A DNA stretch of 64,000 bases from Oharaeibacter diazotrophicus. GTDB lineage: Bacteria > Pseudomonadota > Alphaproteobacteria > Rhizobiales > Pleomorphomonadaceae. This document shows positions 34,216-42,379 of the stretch, piece after piece (the stretch's first letter is position 1; the number at the start of each line of letters is the position of its first letter). The stretch spans positions 1,116,001-1,180,000 of the forward strand of contig NZ_SNXY01000006.1 of NCBI RefSeq assembly GCF_004362745.1, in the 5' to 3' direction. The position numbers and the translations under genes were made by a program. The notes beneath the pieces were generated by a model. The model searched no databases. It was given only the letters and a program-made list of their open reading frames with translations, and was not told where the DNA came from.

Positions 34216-34992
34216 TCAGGTCTCCTCGGCGGTGGAACGGACGAGATGCAGGAGGTCGCGGCGCAGCTCGAAGAAGGCGGCGCCGTCGCGGGTGTCGAGG
34301 TCGCGGTGGCTGCCGAGCCGGGCCGTGACGTCGACGGTGGCCAGGATCCGCGCCGGGCGGCGCGTGAACACCACCACGCGGTCGGCGAGGAAGGCGGCCT
34401 CCTCGACGTCGTGGGTCACGAACACGATGGTCTTGGCGTCGGCCTCGAGGATCCGCCGCAGCTCGACCTGGAGCTGCTCGCGGCGCTGTGCGTCGAGGGC
34501 GCCGAAGGGCTCGTCCATCAAGAGTACCTCCGAGCCCGCCGCCAGCGTCCGCGCGATCGCGACGCGCTGGCGCATGCCGCCGGAGATCCGCGTGGGATAG
34601 GCGCCGGCGTGCTCGGCGAGCCCGACCACGTCGAGGAACCGGCGGGTGCGCTCGCGCTTCTCGGTCGCCGAGAGATCGGCGCGGTAGCGCATGCCGAAGG
34701 CGACGTTCTCCTCGACCGTCAGCCACGGGAACGAGGAATAGGACTGGAACACCATGCCGCGGCGCCGGTCCGGCGCCTCGAGCACGGCGCCGCCGAGGCG
34801 GATGGCGCCCGAGGTCGGGGTCTCCAGGCCGCCGACCATGCGCATCAAGGTGGTCTTGCCGCAGCCGGAGGGCCCGAGGAACACCACGATCTCGCCCTTG
34901 GCGACGTCGAGGCTGAATGGCTCCACCACCGGCGCCGGGCCGGCGGGGCCCGGATAGCTCTTGGCGACGCGGTCGAACACGAGGTGGCTCAT
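34216..34992 (-). CDS. ABC transporter ATP-binding protein (NitT/TauT type)
   Basis: This 258-residue ATPase has Walker A GPSGCGKTT, Q-loop VFQSYSSFPW, signature RISGGMRQRVAIART, Walker B VLLMDEPFGALD and H-loop FVTHDVEEAAFLADR. It is of the SsuB/TauB/NrtD type, which imports nitrate, sulfonates, riboflavin precursors and many small nitrogen compounds. The start lies 4 bases after the permease stop. It powers the importer of the ureohydrolase operon. Confidence 0.92.
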   Translation of the reverse strand: MSHLVFDRVAKSYPGPAGPAPVVEPFSLDVAKGEIVVFLGPSGCGKTTLMRMVGGLETPTSGAIRLGGAVLEAPDRRRGMVFQSYSSFPWLTVEENVAFGMRYRADLSATEKRERTRRFLDVVGLAEHAGAYPTRISGGMRQRVAIARTLAAGSEVLLMDEPFGALDAQRREQLQVELRRILEADAKTIVFVTHDVEEAAFLADRVVVFTRRPARILATVDVTARLGSHRDLDTRDGAAFFELRRDLLHLVRSTAEET

Positions 34993-34996
34993 GGGG

Positions 34997-35755
34997 TCAC
35001 CGCGCGAGATAGGGGAACAGGCGCCCGTGCAGGGCCCGGAGGATCTGGTCGGTGACGAGGCCGATCACGCCGATGGCGATCACGCCCGCCATCACCTCCG
35101 GCGTCTTGAAGTAGCGCCGGGAGGTCATGATCACGAAGCCGAGGCCGCTGTCGGCCGCCACGATCTCCGCGACGATCACGTAGCTCCAGCACCAGCCGAG
35201 CGTGATCCGCATGTTGTCCCACAGCGTCGGCAGCATCGCCGGCAGCGTGACGTCGAGGAGCGCCCGCGGCTTCGGCGCGCCGAGCGTGGCGGCGAGCTCG
35301 CCGTATTCGTGCGGCACCCGGCGGACGTCGTCGGCCACCATCAGCACCAGCTGGAAGAAGGTGCCCATCCACAACAGGAAGATCTTGGTGGTCTCGCCGA
35401 TGCCGAACCAGATGATCGCCAGCGGCACCAACGCCGGTACCGGCAGGTAGCGCACGAAGTCGAGCGTCGGCTCGAGCGCCCGGCGCACCGGCGGATAGCT
35501 GCCCATGGCGATGCCGATCGGCACCGCCATCGCCGCCGCGATCAGGAAGGCCGCCCACACCCGGACCGTCGAGATCGCGGCGTGGCCGAGGAGGCCGCCG
35601 GTGGTCGTCATCGTCCAGGCGGCAGCGACCACCGTCGAGGGCGGCGGCAGGAACAGCGGCGCCACCAGCCCGGTCCGCGCCACGGTCTCCCAGACCGCCA
35701 GCAGCCCGGCCCCGAACACCGCGCCCGCGATCGGCCATCGCCCGTTCCGCGCCAT
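34997..35755 (-). CDS. ABC transporter permease (NitT/TauT type)
   Basis: This 252-residue permease has about six membrane segments and the cytoplasmic loop EYGELAATLGAPKPRALLDVTLPAMLPTL, the EAA motif of this family. The segment IVAEIVAADSGLGFVIMTSRRYF is also typical. It starts 30 bases after the binding-protein stop and is followed at once by the ATPase. Only one permease gene is present, so it should act as a homodimer. Confidence 0.9.
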   Translation of the reverse strand: MARNGRWPIAGAVFGAGLLAVWETVARTGLVAPLFLPPPSTVVAAAWTMTTTGGLLGHAAISTVRVWAAFLIAAAMAVPIGIAMGSYPPVRRALEPTLDFVRYLPVPALVPLAIIWFGIGETTKIFLLWMGTFFQLVLMVADDVRRVPHEYGELAATLGAPKPRALLDVTLPAMLPTLWDNMRITLGWCWSYVIVAEIVAADSGLGFVIMTSRRYFKTPEVMAGVIAIGVIGLVTDQILRALHGRLFPYLAR

Positions 35756-35785
35756 CGCCCCGCCCTCCCCGTCGCGCCCGGCCGA

Positions 35786-36793
35786 TCAGCGCTTTGCGCC
35801 GTCGAACAGGCCCGTCACCACCGACGGGTCGATCTGCTGCGCCGCCTCGAGCTTCGTGTCGGCGGCGCCGTAGTCGAGGTTGAGCTTCATCACCTCGTCG
35901 AACAGCGGGTAGAGCGTCCCCGGCGCCGCCTTGGTGCCGATGAAGGTCGCGGCCTCCTCGTAAGTCGTGTAGGCGAGCGAGCTGTCGATGATCTCGGTCA
36001 CCTCGGCTGCCGTCAAGCCGTAGAACGGCGCGGCGAGCTCGGCGAACTTGGCCGGATCCTTCTTGTAGAAGTCGACGGCGCGGTAGATGCCGCGCAGGAA
36101 CTTCTTGTACTTCTCCGGATTGGCCGCGAGGTCGTCCTGGCGGGCGGTGATGATGTCGGTGATCAGGCCGGGCGCGTCCTTGGACGACACCAGGATCTTC
36201 GGGTTGCGGTTCGTCACCGCCTTGACCGCCTGCGACATGAACGGCTCGTAGGTGCCGACCGCGGCGACGCTCTCGTCGGCGAACACGGCGAGCGTGTCGG
36301 CGGTCGCGATCTCCTTGAGCGCGACGTCCTTCAGGCTCAGACCCTCCTTGGCGAGGGCCATTTGCAGCAGGAGGCGGGCCGGGATGTTCGGCTCGACCGC
36401 CACCGTCTTGCCCTTCAGATCCGCGACGGTCGCGATCGACCCGTCGGAGACGACGCCGTCGCCGCCGACCGAGATGTCGATGGTGCCGATGATGACGCCG
36501 GGGGTCGAAGCGTCACGCGGGCGGCCCTGGTGCTCGCCGACGGTGCGCATGTCGACCTCGATGTCGCCGCGGGCGTAGGCGGCGAGCACGTTGCTTCGGT
36601 CGTCCTCGAACTTGAAGTCGACCGAGAGTCCCTCCTCGGCATAGTAGCCGAGCGTGTTCGCCACCAGCGCCGGCGCGAAGCCGACCCAGGTCGGCGCCAG
36701 CGCGCGGATGGTGTCGGCGGCGAGCGCCGGACCGGAAGAAACGGCGGAGAACAGGGCGGCGGCGAAGGCGGCGGCGACGAGCGGACGGCGCAT
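35786..36793 (-). CDS. NitT/TauT-type substrate-binding protein
   Basis: This 335-residue secreted protein has the signal peptide MRRPLVAAAFAAALFSAVSSG ending near ALAAD. The mature part starts TIRALAPTWVGFAPALVANTLGYYAEEGLSVDFKFED, as in NMT1/THI5-like and SsuA-like binding proteins. Later blocks are DLKGKTVAVEPNIPARLLLQ and VGTYEPFMSQAV. The ATG at 36793 has GGGAGA upstream and gives the proper signal peptide. As the first gene of an operon with two ureohydrolases, it probably binds a guanidino compound. The ligand is inference. It is divergent from a LysR gene. Confidence 0.85.
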   Translation of the reverse strand: MRRPLVAAAFAAALFSAVSSGPALAADTIRALAPTWVGFAPALVANTLGYYAEEGLSVDFKFEDDRSNVLAAYARGDIEVDMRTVGEHQGRPRDASTPGVIIGTIDISVGGDGVVSDGSIATVADLKGKTVAVEPNIPARLLLQMALAKEGLSLKDVALKEIATADTLAVFADESVAAVGTYEPFMSQAVKAVTNRNPKILVSSKDAPGLITDIITARQDDLAANPEKYKKFLRGIYRAVDFYKKDPAKFAELAAPFYGLTAAEVTEIIDSSLAYTTYEEAATFIGTKAAPGTLYPLFDEVMKLNLDYGAADTKLEAAQQIDPSVVTGLFDGAKR

Positions 36794-36887
36794 GGCGAAT
36801 GTCTCCCGTGGGCGGTGACCCGAGCTTTCCCGATCGAAGGCTAGCGCCGGCGCCAAGTCGCTTGAATCACGGAGAAGGAGCCGCTTT

Positions 36888-36905
36888 CATCGATTTCCAT
36901 CGATG
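36888..36905. promoter_or_regulatory. LysR-type operator palindrome
   Basis: CATCGATTTCCATCGATG is a palindrome with 7-base arms and a 4-base centre, 15 bases upstream of the lysR ATG and about 95 bases upstream of the divergent binding-protein gene. It is the most likely binding site of the LysR protein. Its closeness to lysR suggests autorepression, while activation of the operon would work from upstream. Confidence 0.6.
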
Positions 36906-36920
36906 TGAAGAGGGCTGGTC

Positions 36921-37832
36921 ATGCGGCGGTTGAGCGGGATCGATCTGAGGTTGCTGAAGATCTTCGCCACCGTGGTCGAGTGCAACGGCTTCCAGAACGC
37001 CCAGATCGCGCTCAACATCTCGCAGTCGACGCTCTCCACCCACATTGCCAACCTCGAGGCCAAGCTCGGCTCGCGCCTGTGCGAGCGCGGCCGCGCCGGC
37101 TTCAAGCTGACGCGCGCCGGCGAGGAGACCTACGAGGGCGCGCAGGACCTGTTCCGCTCGATCGAATCCTTCGAGGCGCGCATGGGCCGCGTCCACGGCA
37201 CCGAGAGCCGGCGCTTCCGCATCGGCGTGATCGACACGGTCGTCACATCGCGCGAGGTCGGCCTCGACCGCGCCGTCGCCGCCTTTGGCGCCGCCTATCC
37301 GGACGTCTTCGTCGACCTCGAGATCAGCCCGCCGCAGCTGCTCGAGCGCAGCCTCGCCGAGGGCCGGCGCGACATCGTGATCGGGCCGCTGTCGCAGTCG
37401 GTGCCGGCGTTCGAGTATCGCGAGGTCACGGTGGAGCGGCACGCGCTCTACTGCGGCCGCGACCACCCCTGGTTCGGCCGCCCCGACGCCGGCATCACCC
37501 GCGCCGACCTGATGGCGACGCAGTTCTCGGTGCGCGCCTACCGCTATTTCGACGACGTCTACCGCTTCGGCAAGGCCAAGGCCAACGCCAGCGTCTCCAA
37601 CATGGAGGCGCAGGAGATCATGGTGCTGTCGGGCCGCTACGTCGGCTTCCTGCCCGACCACGCCGCCGCCCGCTGGGTCGAGGCCGGCCTGATGCGCGCC
37701 GTCCGCCCCGCCGACTGGGGCCTGACCTCGCGCTTCCTGATCGCCTTCGACCCCGCCGGCGAACTCCGCCCCCTCAAACGCGCCTTCCAACGCCTCGTCT
37801 GCACACCGGCACCGGCAGCCGCGGACGCTTGA
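36921..37832 (+). CDS. LysR-family regulator of the ureohydrolase operon
   Basis: This 303-residue LysR protein has an N-terminal winged helix (IDLRLLKIFATVVECNGFQNAQIALNISQSTLSTHIANLEAKLG, about 5-48) and an effector-binding domain of the periplasmic-binding fold. It is divergent from the transporter/ureohydrolase operon and separated from it by 127 bases containing a palindrome. It should activate that operon in response to the imported compound or a product. The start is supported by the conserved family N-terminus. The effector is unknown. Confidence 0.9.
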   Translation: MRRLSGIDLRLLKIFATVVECNGFQNAQIALNISQSTLSTHIANLEAKLGSRLCERGRAGFKLTRAGEETYEGAQDLFRSIESFEARMGRVHGTESRRFRIGVIDTVVTSREVGLDRAVAAFGAAYPDVFVDLEISPPQLLERSLAEGRRDIVIGPLSQSVPAFEYREVTVERHALYCGRDHPWFGRPDAGITRADLMATQFSVRAYRYFDDVYRFGKAKANASVSNMEAQEIMVLSGRYVGFLPDHAAARWVEAGLMRAVRPADWGLTSRFLIAFDPAGELRPLKRAFQRLVCTPAPAAADA

Positions 37833-37971
37833 TCGCGCCCGCGCGCGTGCCCTACGCTGCACAGCGTCGACCGGAGGTTGGGGTGACCGCGCGCACGATC
37901 TGCAAGGGGCTGGGGGCGGTGCGGACGTCGCGGTCGATCCGGACCGCACCGACGTCGCCTGGACACGTGCG

Positions 37972-38952
37972 ATGACGGATCGGAAAATCGAACTCAGAGC
38001 GGAGCGGGTGATCCGCCGCACGGAGAACGCCACGATCGCCGCCGAGCGGCGGCGTGCCGCGGAGGTCGCCGCATTCGAGCGCCTGACCGAGCCTTGGCGG
38101 CGGATCGCCGAGGTGGTCGCCCGAGATCTGGCCGTGCCGCCCGACTGGCTGGCGCCGTTGCTCGAGAGGCTGGCCGATTCCACCGTTCCGGAAGACCGAG
38201 TGCCCGACGTTCTCGCCACCGCCTTCGAGATCTTCGAAGTCTACGCGAAGACCGTGTATCTCGTACCGGGCGACGAGGAGATCGCGCTCGCCCGGGCGAT
38301 CCACAAGGCCCGAGAGATCCACGACCTCGTGGACCACGCCGCCCTCCTCGCGGATCTGGATCGAGACTTGGCGGAAATGGATCGCCCCGGCCAAGGGACA
38401 GGGACTCGACACGAGCGCGCCCGCGCGGATCTCCACTTCCAGAAGGCTGCGATCCACCGCGCCCTATCCGACAATCGCGCAGCCGCCGCGGAGTTGGAAC
38501 GGGGTTTGGGTCTCGATCCGGACGCGACGTCGGGTTGGCTCGAACTCGGGGACGTCCACCGGGACCACGGTTCGGCGACGGATGCCGAAGCCGCGTACCG
38601 GACTGCGATGAAAACGGCCGACCGGCTGGGCGACGCGCGGGAGCTGTCCTTCGCCATCGATAGGATCGGCGACTTGCGGGCCACCGCAGGCGACCGAGAC
38701 GGCGCCCTGGAAGGCTATCGTACGGCGATGGCCTTGGCGGAAGCCCTGGCGAGGCAGTATCCTCGCCACGTGGCCCTGCAGCAGGACCTCGTCCTCAGGC
38801 GGGTGAAACTCGCGGACGCCGAGCCCGAGCACGCTGTCGAGCACTACGAGGCGGCACTTGGCATCGCCGCTGCCGTTCGCGACCGCCGTCGGCGCGCCTC
38901 GATGGTCGCCGACCTCGAACGCCGCCTCGCCGCCGCCCGCTCCGGCTCCTGA
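37972..38952 (+). CDS. Tetratricopeptide-repeat protein of unknown function
   Basis: This 326-residue cytoplasmic protein has an Arg-rich helical N-terminus (about 1-40), a helical middle region, and TPR-like repeats from about residue 145 (DLHFQKAAIHRALSDNRAAAAELERGLGLDP, SGWLELGDVHRDHGSATDAEAAYRTAMK, FAIDRIGDLRATAGDRDGALEGYRTAM). No signal peptide or catalytic motif is seen. It resembles TPR scaffolds found beside NTPase or caspase-like proteins, but no such partner is here. The codon use is a little less GC-biased than its neighbours, so it may be a later insertion between the ureohydrolase and guanidine regions. Confidence 0.65.
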   Translation: MTDRKIELRAERVIRRTENATIAAERRRAAEVAAFERLTEPWRRIAEVVARDLAVPPDWLAPLLERLADSTVPEDRVPDVLATAFEIFEVYAKTVYLVPGDEEIALARAIHKAREIHDLVDHAALLADLDRDLAEMDRPGQGTGTRHERARADLHFQKAAIHRALSDNRAAAAELERGLGLDPDATSGWLELGDVHRDHGSATDAEAAYRTAMKTADRLGDARELSFAIDRIGDLRATAGDRDGALEGYRTAMALAEALARQYPRHVALQQDLVLRRVKLADAEPEHAVEHYEAALGIAAAVRDRRRRASMVADLERRLAAARSGS

Positions 38953-39000
38953 CTGGCGGCGCGGGGCCGACTGCCCCGCGCCCGCTCGACTCTTCCCCCG

Positions 39001-39585
39001 TCACACCGCTCCGATCAGCGCCATCGCGCCGAGGCCGACCGCGGCCACCCCGGTCGCGATGCGCACGGCGCGCCCGCCGGCGGCCCAGCGTCCCGCGGCG
39101 AAGCCGGCGGCGTGGAGGATGGCGGTGGTGGCGAGCATGCCGGCGAGGTAGCCGAGGCTGGCGCCGTCGGCGGGGGCTTCGGCGCCGTGGGCGAGGCCGT
39201 GGGCGAGGCCCGAGAGCGCGGCGATCGCGGCGGTCAGCGTCACCGGCAGCGGCCGCGACAGGGTGGCGAGCGCGCCGAGAACCAGGAGGGAGAGCGCGAT
39301 GCCGGTCTCCGCGAAGCCGACGCCGAGCCCGGCCATGCCGAGCGCCGCGCCGGCCGCCATCGCGCCGACGAAGGCGGCGGGCACGGCGAGGGTGGCGCGT
39401 CCGGCGCCGCGGGCGGCGATCAGGCCGACCGCGACCATGGCGAGCAGGTGGTCGGCGCCGGTCAGCGGATGGGTCAGGCCCTCGGCGAGCGAGTGGACGT
39501 GTGCCGCGCCGGTGTGCGCCTCGGCGACGCCGGCGGAGAGGACGAGCGCGGCCGCGAGCGGCAGGCGGAGGCGGGAAGCGGTCAT
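39001..39585 (-). CDS. HupE/UreJ-family nickel permease
   Basis: This 194-residue membrane protein has a cleavable-looking N-terminal hydrophobic stretch followed by the family motif HPLTGADHLLAMVAVGLIAA (HPxxGxDHL) and about six membrane helices rich in Ala and Gly. The histidines (His in HTGAAHVHS, HGLAHG) suit Ni2+ or Co2+ transport. HupE and UreJ serve NiFe hydrogenase and urease, but neither enzyme is in the window. The nearest candidate Ni enzyme is the GdmH-like hydrolase on the same strand upstream, with a His-rich protein gene between. The ATG has GGAG at a good distance. A structured repeat separates it from the His-rich gene. Confidence 0.85.
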   Translation of the reverse strand: MTASRLRLPLAAALVLSAGVAEAHTGAAHVHSLAEGLTHPLTGADHLLAMVAVGLIAARGAGRATLAVPAAFVGAMAAGAALGMAGLGVGFAETGIALSLLVLGALATLSRPLPVTLTAAIAALSGLAHGLAHGAEAPADGASLGYLAGMLATTAILHAAGFAAGRWAAGGRAVRIATGVAAVGLGAMALIGAV

Positions 39586-39681
39586 GGTCGAAATACTCCG
39601 GGTCTGGTGTCGTGCCGGTCCGGGCGGAGCCGGACGGTTCGCCGTGGCCGGGCCCGCTCCCGAGCGGGCTGGGCGCGGCTG

Positions 39682-39766
39682 GACGGGCGAGGAGCGCCCG
39701 AGCGGGCGCCGGCCGTAGGGCCGAACCCCCGTGAGGTCCCGACGAGGCGGGACCTCACGGGACAGG
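39682..39766. repeat. Structured intergenic repeat, copy A
   Basis: This is one of three related elements. The core GCGAGGAGCGCCCG and GGCGCCGGCCG lead to a terminal hairpin with a 14-base perfect stem (39728-39741 with 39748-39761) and a 6-base loop. The stretch 39601-39681 to its left also has small inverted repeats that may form a first domain. It abuts the stop of the His-rich gene and lies between it and hupE, so it could limit read-through inside that transcript. Confidence 0.75.
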
Positions 39767-39768
39767 TC

Positions 39769-40302
39769 TCAGTGGCCGCGGTCGATGCGGGCGGCGTCGG
39801 TGCGGTCGGCGAGCGCGCGGGCGTCGGCGAAGCCGAGCCGGCGGACGGTGGCGCCGTCGTGGTAGAGGAAGCCGAGCCGGCGGCGGTGCGAGGTCATGCG
39901 CGACGGCAGCGGGTCGTAGCGCAGGCCCTCGCCGCCGAGGAGCGGCATCACCGAGCCGACGTCGACGACGTCCTCGGTCTCGACGCGCAGCAGATGCAGC
40001 CGCGTGCCGTCGGCGGCCTCGCCGACGAAGGCGATGCCGGCGAGCCTGAGGAAGCTGACCGGGTCCGGCGCGCGCGAGAAGCCCTCGAGGAAGGCGGTCT
40101 CGACGAGGTCCATGTCGGCCGCGCGCGGATCGACCGGCGGCGCCGGCTCGTGCGGCAGGTGCGGCGTCTGCCACTGCGCCGCCTTGACGCCGGGGGCGTT
40201 GTGGCCGACCGGGCCGGGTGCCGGATGGCCATGGTGATGGTGGTGGCCGTGGGCGTGGCCGTCGTGGTGGTGGTGATGGTCGTGGTCGTGGCCGCGGTGC
40301 AT
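39769..40302 (-). CDS. Histidine-rich protein, putative nickel chaperone for GdmH
   Basis: This 177-residue protein begins with a metal-binding tract, MHRGHDHDHHHHHDGHAHGH and a few more His residues (about 1-27). A Pro-rich linker and a globular part of about 120 residues follow (DLVETAFLEGFSRAPDPVSFLRLAGIAFVGE, GTRLHLLRVETEDVVDVGSVMP, GFLYHDGATVRRLGFADA). The His tract is like those of HypB, SlyD and UreE, which store or deliver nickel, but the globular part matches none of them as far as I can tell. The gene is directly downstream of the GdmH-like gene and upstream of hupE. A role in nickel loading of the hydrolase is a reasonable inference. I do not recognise a named family. Confidence 0.65.
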   Translation of the reverse strand: MHRGHDHDHHHHHDGHAHGHHHHHGHPAPGPVGHNAPGVKAAQWQTPHLPHEPAPPVDPRAADMDLVETAFLEGFSRAPDPVSFLRLAGIAFVGEAADGTRLHLLRVETEDVVDVGSVMPLLGGEGLRYDPLPSRMTSHRRRLGFLYHDGATVRRLGFADARALADRTDAARIDRGH

Positions 40303-40372
40303 GTCGGATCCGCCTGTCGGGGATGTCGGGGACGCCCGCCCGGCGCCGTGGCCGAGGCGGGCGCGCCGGGTG

Positions 40373-41578
40373 TCAGAAGGTAACCGGCTTGTCGATGATC
40401 GCCTTGTGCTTGCCGAGGGTGCCGTGGGCGACCATCGAGCCGAGCGCCTCGACGATGACGCGGGTGGCGAACAGGGCGGTGATGTCGGAGGTGTCGTAGG
40501 GCGGGGAGACCTCGACCACCTCGAGGCCGCAGATGCCGGGCGCGGTGACGAGACCGAGCAGCTTCAACACCTCGCGCGGCAGGAAGCCGCCCGGCTCGGG
40601 CCAGCCGGTGCCCGGCACGAAGCCGCAGTCGACGCTGTCGACGTCGAAGGAGACGTAGACCGCGTCGGCGTCCTTCCAGGCGAGCTCGAGGGCGATCTCG
40701 GCGGTCTTCTCGAGGCCGATCTTCTCGATGTCGTCGATGGTCAGCACGTTGGTGCCGCGCTTCCTCGCCTCCTGCACGCCGTAGCGCGGCACCTGCCAGC
40801 CGCCGATGCCGAGCTGGACCAGGTTGGTCGCCGAGACGTTGGGCAGGTTGGTCGCCCAGTACCAGGGTGTGGTGTGCATCCGCTCGTCGAGATCCTTCTC
40901 CTGGATGTCGATGTGGCGGTCGAAGTGGATGATGCCGATCCGCTTCGAGGTGACGTCCGCGATGCCGCGCACGCAGGGGAAGCCGATCGAGTGGTCGCCG
41001 CCGATCATGATCGGCAGCGCGCCCGACGAGGCGACGTGGCTGACGCCGCGGGTGATCTGGTCGAACGACTTCTCGAGGTTGGCCGGGATGGTGAAGACGT
41101 CGCCGGCGTCGCACAGCGTCATCTGTTCGCGCAGGTCGACGCCGAGCTCGTAGTTGTAGGGCGTGTAGAGCGCCGAGATCCGCCGCACGCCCTGCGGCCC
41201 GAAGCGCGTGCCCGGCCGATAGGTGGTGCCGCTGTCGAACGGGATGCCGACCACCGCTGCGTCGTACTTGCCGACGTCGCGGACGTTCTCGACATAGGGC
41301 GCCTTCAGGAAGGTATTGATCCCGGCGAAATGCGGGAGCTCGCCGCGCGCGAAGGTCGGGATCGACTTGTCGGTCAGGATGTCGGCGCCCGGCAGGCCCA
41401 TCTCGAGAGCCCACTTCTGCTCGGCGCGCCAGCCGTCCTCGGAGATGGTGCCCTCCTTCTCGACGGCCTTCCAGCCCTGCATCTCCTTGATCGCGAAGTT
41501 GGGATGGTGGCGGCGGGCGCGCTCGGGCGCGGGCGCGACGCCGGCGCGGCGGTGGCCCTTGGCGGGTGCGTCTCTCAT
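40373..41578 (-). CDS. gdmH: GdmH-like Ni-dependent guanidine hydrolase
   Basis: This 401-residue ureohydrolase is longer than agmatinases because of an N-terminal extension of about 70 residues. Metal ligands are GGDHS (His196), IHFDRHIDIQEKDLDERM (Asp220, His222, Asp224) and SFDVDSVDCGFVPGTGWPE (Asp312, Asp314). The N-terminal extension and the QEKDLDERMHTTPW segment resemble Synechocystis Sll1077, the Ni2+-dependent guanidine hydrolase that yields ammonia and urea. Annotation pipelines usually call these agmatinase. The upstream genes form an importer led by a guanidine-I riboswitch, which supports guanidine as substrate. The ATG has a strong AGGAGG. Urea is the expected product; no urease is in the window. 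Confidence 0.85.
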   Translation of the reverse strand: MRDAPAKGHRRAGVAPAPERARRHHPNFAIKEMQGWKAVEKEGTISEDGWRAEQKWALEMGLPGADILTDKSIPTFARGELPHFAGINTFLKAPYVENVRDVGKYDAAVVGIPFDSGTTYRPGTRFGPQGVRRISALYTPYNYELGVDLREQMTLCDAGDVFTIPANLEKSFDQITRGVSHVASSGALPIMIGGDHSIGFPCVRGIADVTSKRIGIIHFDRHIDIQEKDLDERMHTTPWYWATNLPNVSATNLVQLGIGGWQVPRYGVQEARKRGTNVLTIDDIEKIGLEKTAEIALELAWKDADAVYVSFDVDSVDCGFVPGTGWPEPGGFLPREVLKLLGLVTAPGICGLEVVEVSPPYDTSDITALFATRVIVEALGSMVAHGTLGKHKAIIDKPVTF

Positions 41579-41596
41579 GGAACGTCTCCTCCTGGT

Positions 41597-42379
41597 TCAG
41601 TGGGCGGGTACGCCGAGCAGCGCCGCGACGGCGGCGACGTCCTCGGCATGGGTCGGGGCGTCCGGCCGGACGGGCCGGTCGAGGGCGATCGAGGCGCCGT
41701 AGGCCTCGGGGAACTGCGGGTCGCGCCGCACCTTGGCGAAGACCAGGATGCGGGTGCCGAGCTTGAAGGCCTCGGCGATGTCGTGGGTCACCATCACCAC
41801 GGTCATCGGGTTCTCGGCCCGGATGTCGGCGACGAGCGCGTGCATCTCGGCGCGGATGCCGGGATCGAGCGCGCCGAAGGGCTCGTCGAGCAGCAGCACC
41901 TTCGGCCGGCCGAGCAGGGTCTGGGCGATGGCGAGGCGCTGCTGCATGCCGCCGGAGAGTTCCGACGGGTACTTGCCCGCCGCGTCCGCGAGGCCGACGC
42001 GTTCGAGGATGGCGAGGGACTCCTCCCGCGCCTGCCGGCGCCGCAGGCCGAACACCCGGGCGAGCGGCCCGCCGTCGCGGAAGTCGGCGACGAGCATCAG
42101 GTTCTGCAGCGCGGTCAGATGCGGGAACACCGAATAGCGCTGGAACACGATGCCGCGGTCCGGCGTCGGCTCGGGGGCGATCGGCGCGCCGTCGACGGTG
42201 ACGGTGCCCGTGGTCGCCTGCTCCTGGCCGAGCAGGATCCGGAGAAAGGTGGACTTGCCGCAGCCCGACGCGCCGACCACGGCGACGAAGCTGCCGCTCT
42301 CGACGTCGAGATCGACGCGCTCGAGCACGACGGCGTCGCCGTAGCGCTTGCCGAGCTTCTCCACGGTGATCCGGCTCAT
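41597..42379 (-). CDS. ABC transporter ATP-binding protein of the guanidine importer
   Basis: This 260-residue NitT/TauT-type ATPase has Walker A GASGCGKST, Q-loop VFQRYSVFPH, signature ELSGGMQQRLAIAQT, Walker B VLLLDEPFGALD and H-loop MVTHDIAEAFKLG. The C-terminus (about 220-260) is a short extra tail. The start overlaps the permease stop by 4 bases, and gdmH begins 18 bases downstream of its stop. It should drive uptake of guanidine or a related compound. Confidence 0.9.
   Translation of the reverse strand: MSRITVEKLGKRYGDAVVLERVDLDVESGSFVAVVGASGCGKSTFLRILLGQEQATTGTVTVDGAPIAPEPTPDRGIVFQRYSVFPHLTALQNLMLVADFRDGGPLARVFGLRRRQAREESLAILERVGLADAAGKYPSELSGGMQQRLAIAQTLLGRPKVLLLDEPFGALDPGIRAEMHALVADIRAENPMTVVMVTHDIAEAFKLGTRILVFAKVRRDPQFPEAYGASIALDRPVRPDAPTHAEDVAAVAALLGVPAH

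Noticed and set aside
36794-36920. Possible second guanidine riboswitch before the two-ureohydrolase operon
   Set aside because: The gap is short and shows none of the ykkC blocks; only a LysR-type palindrome is present.
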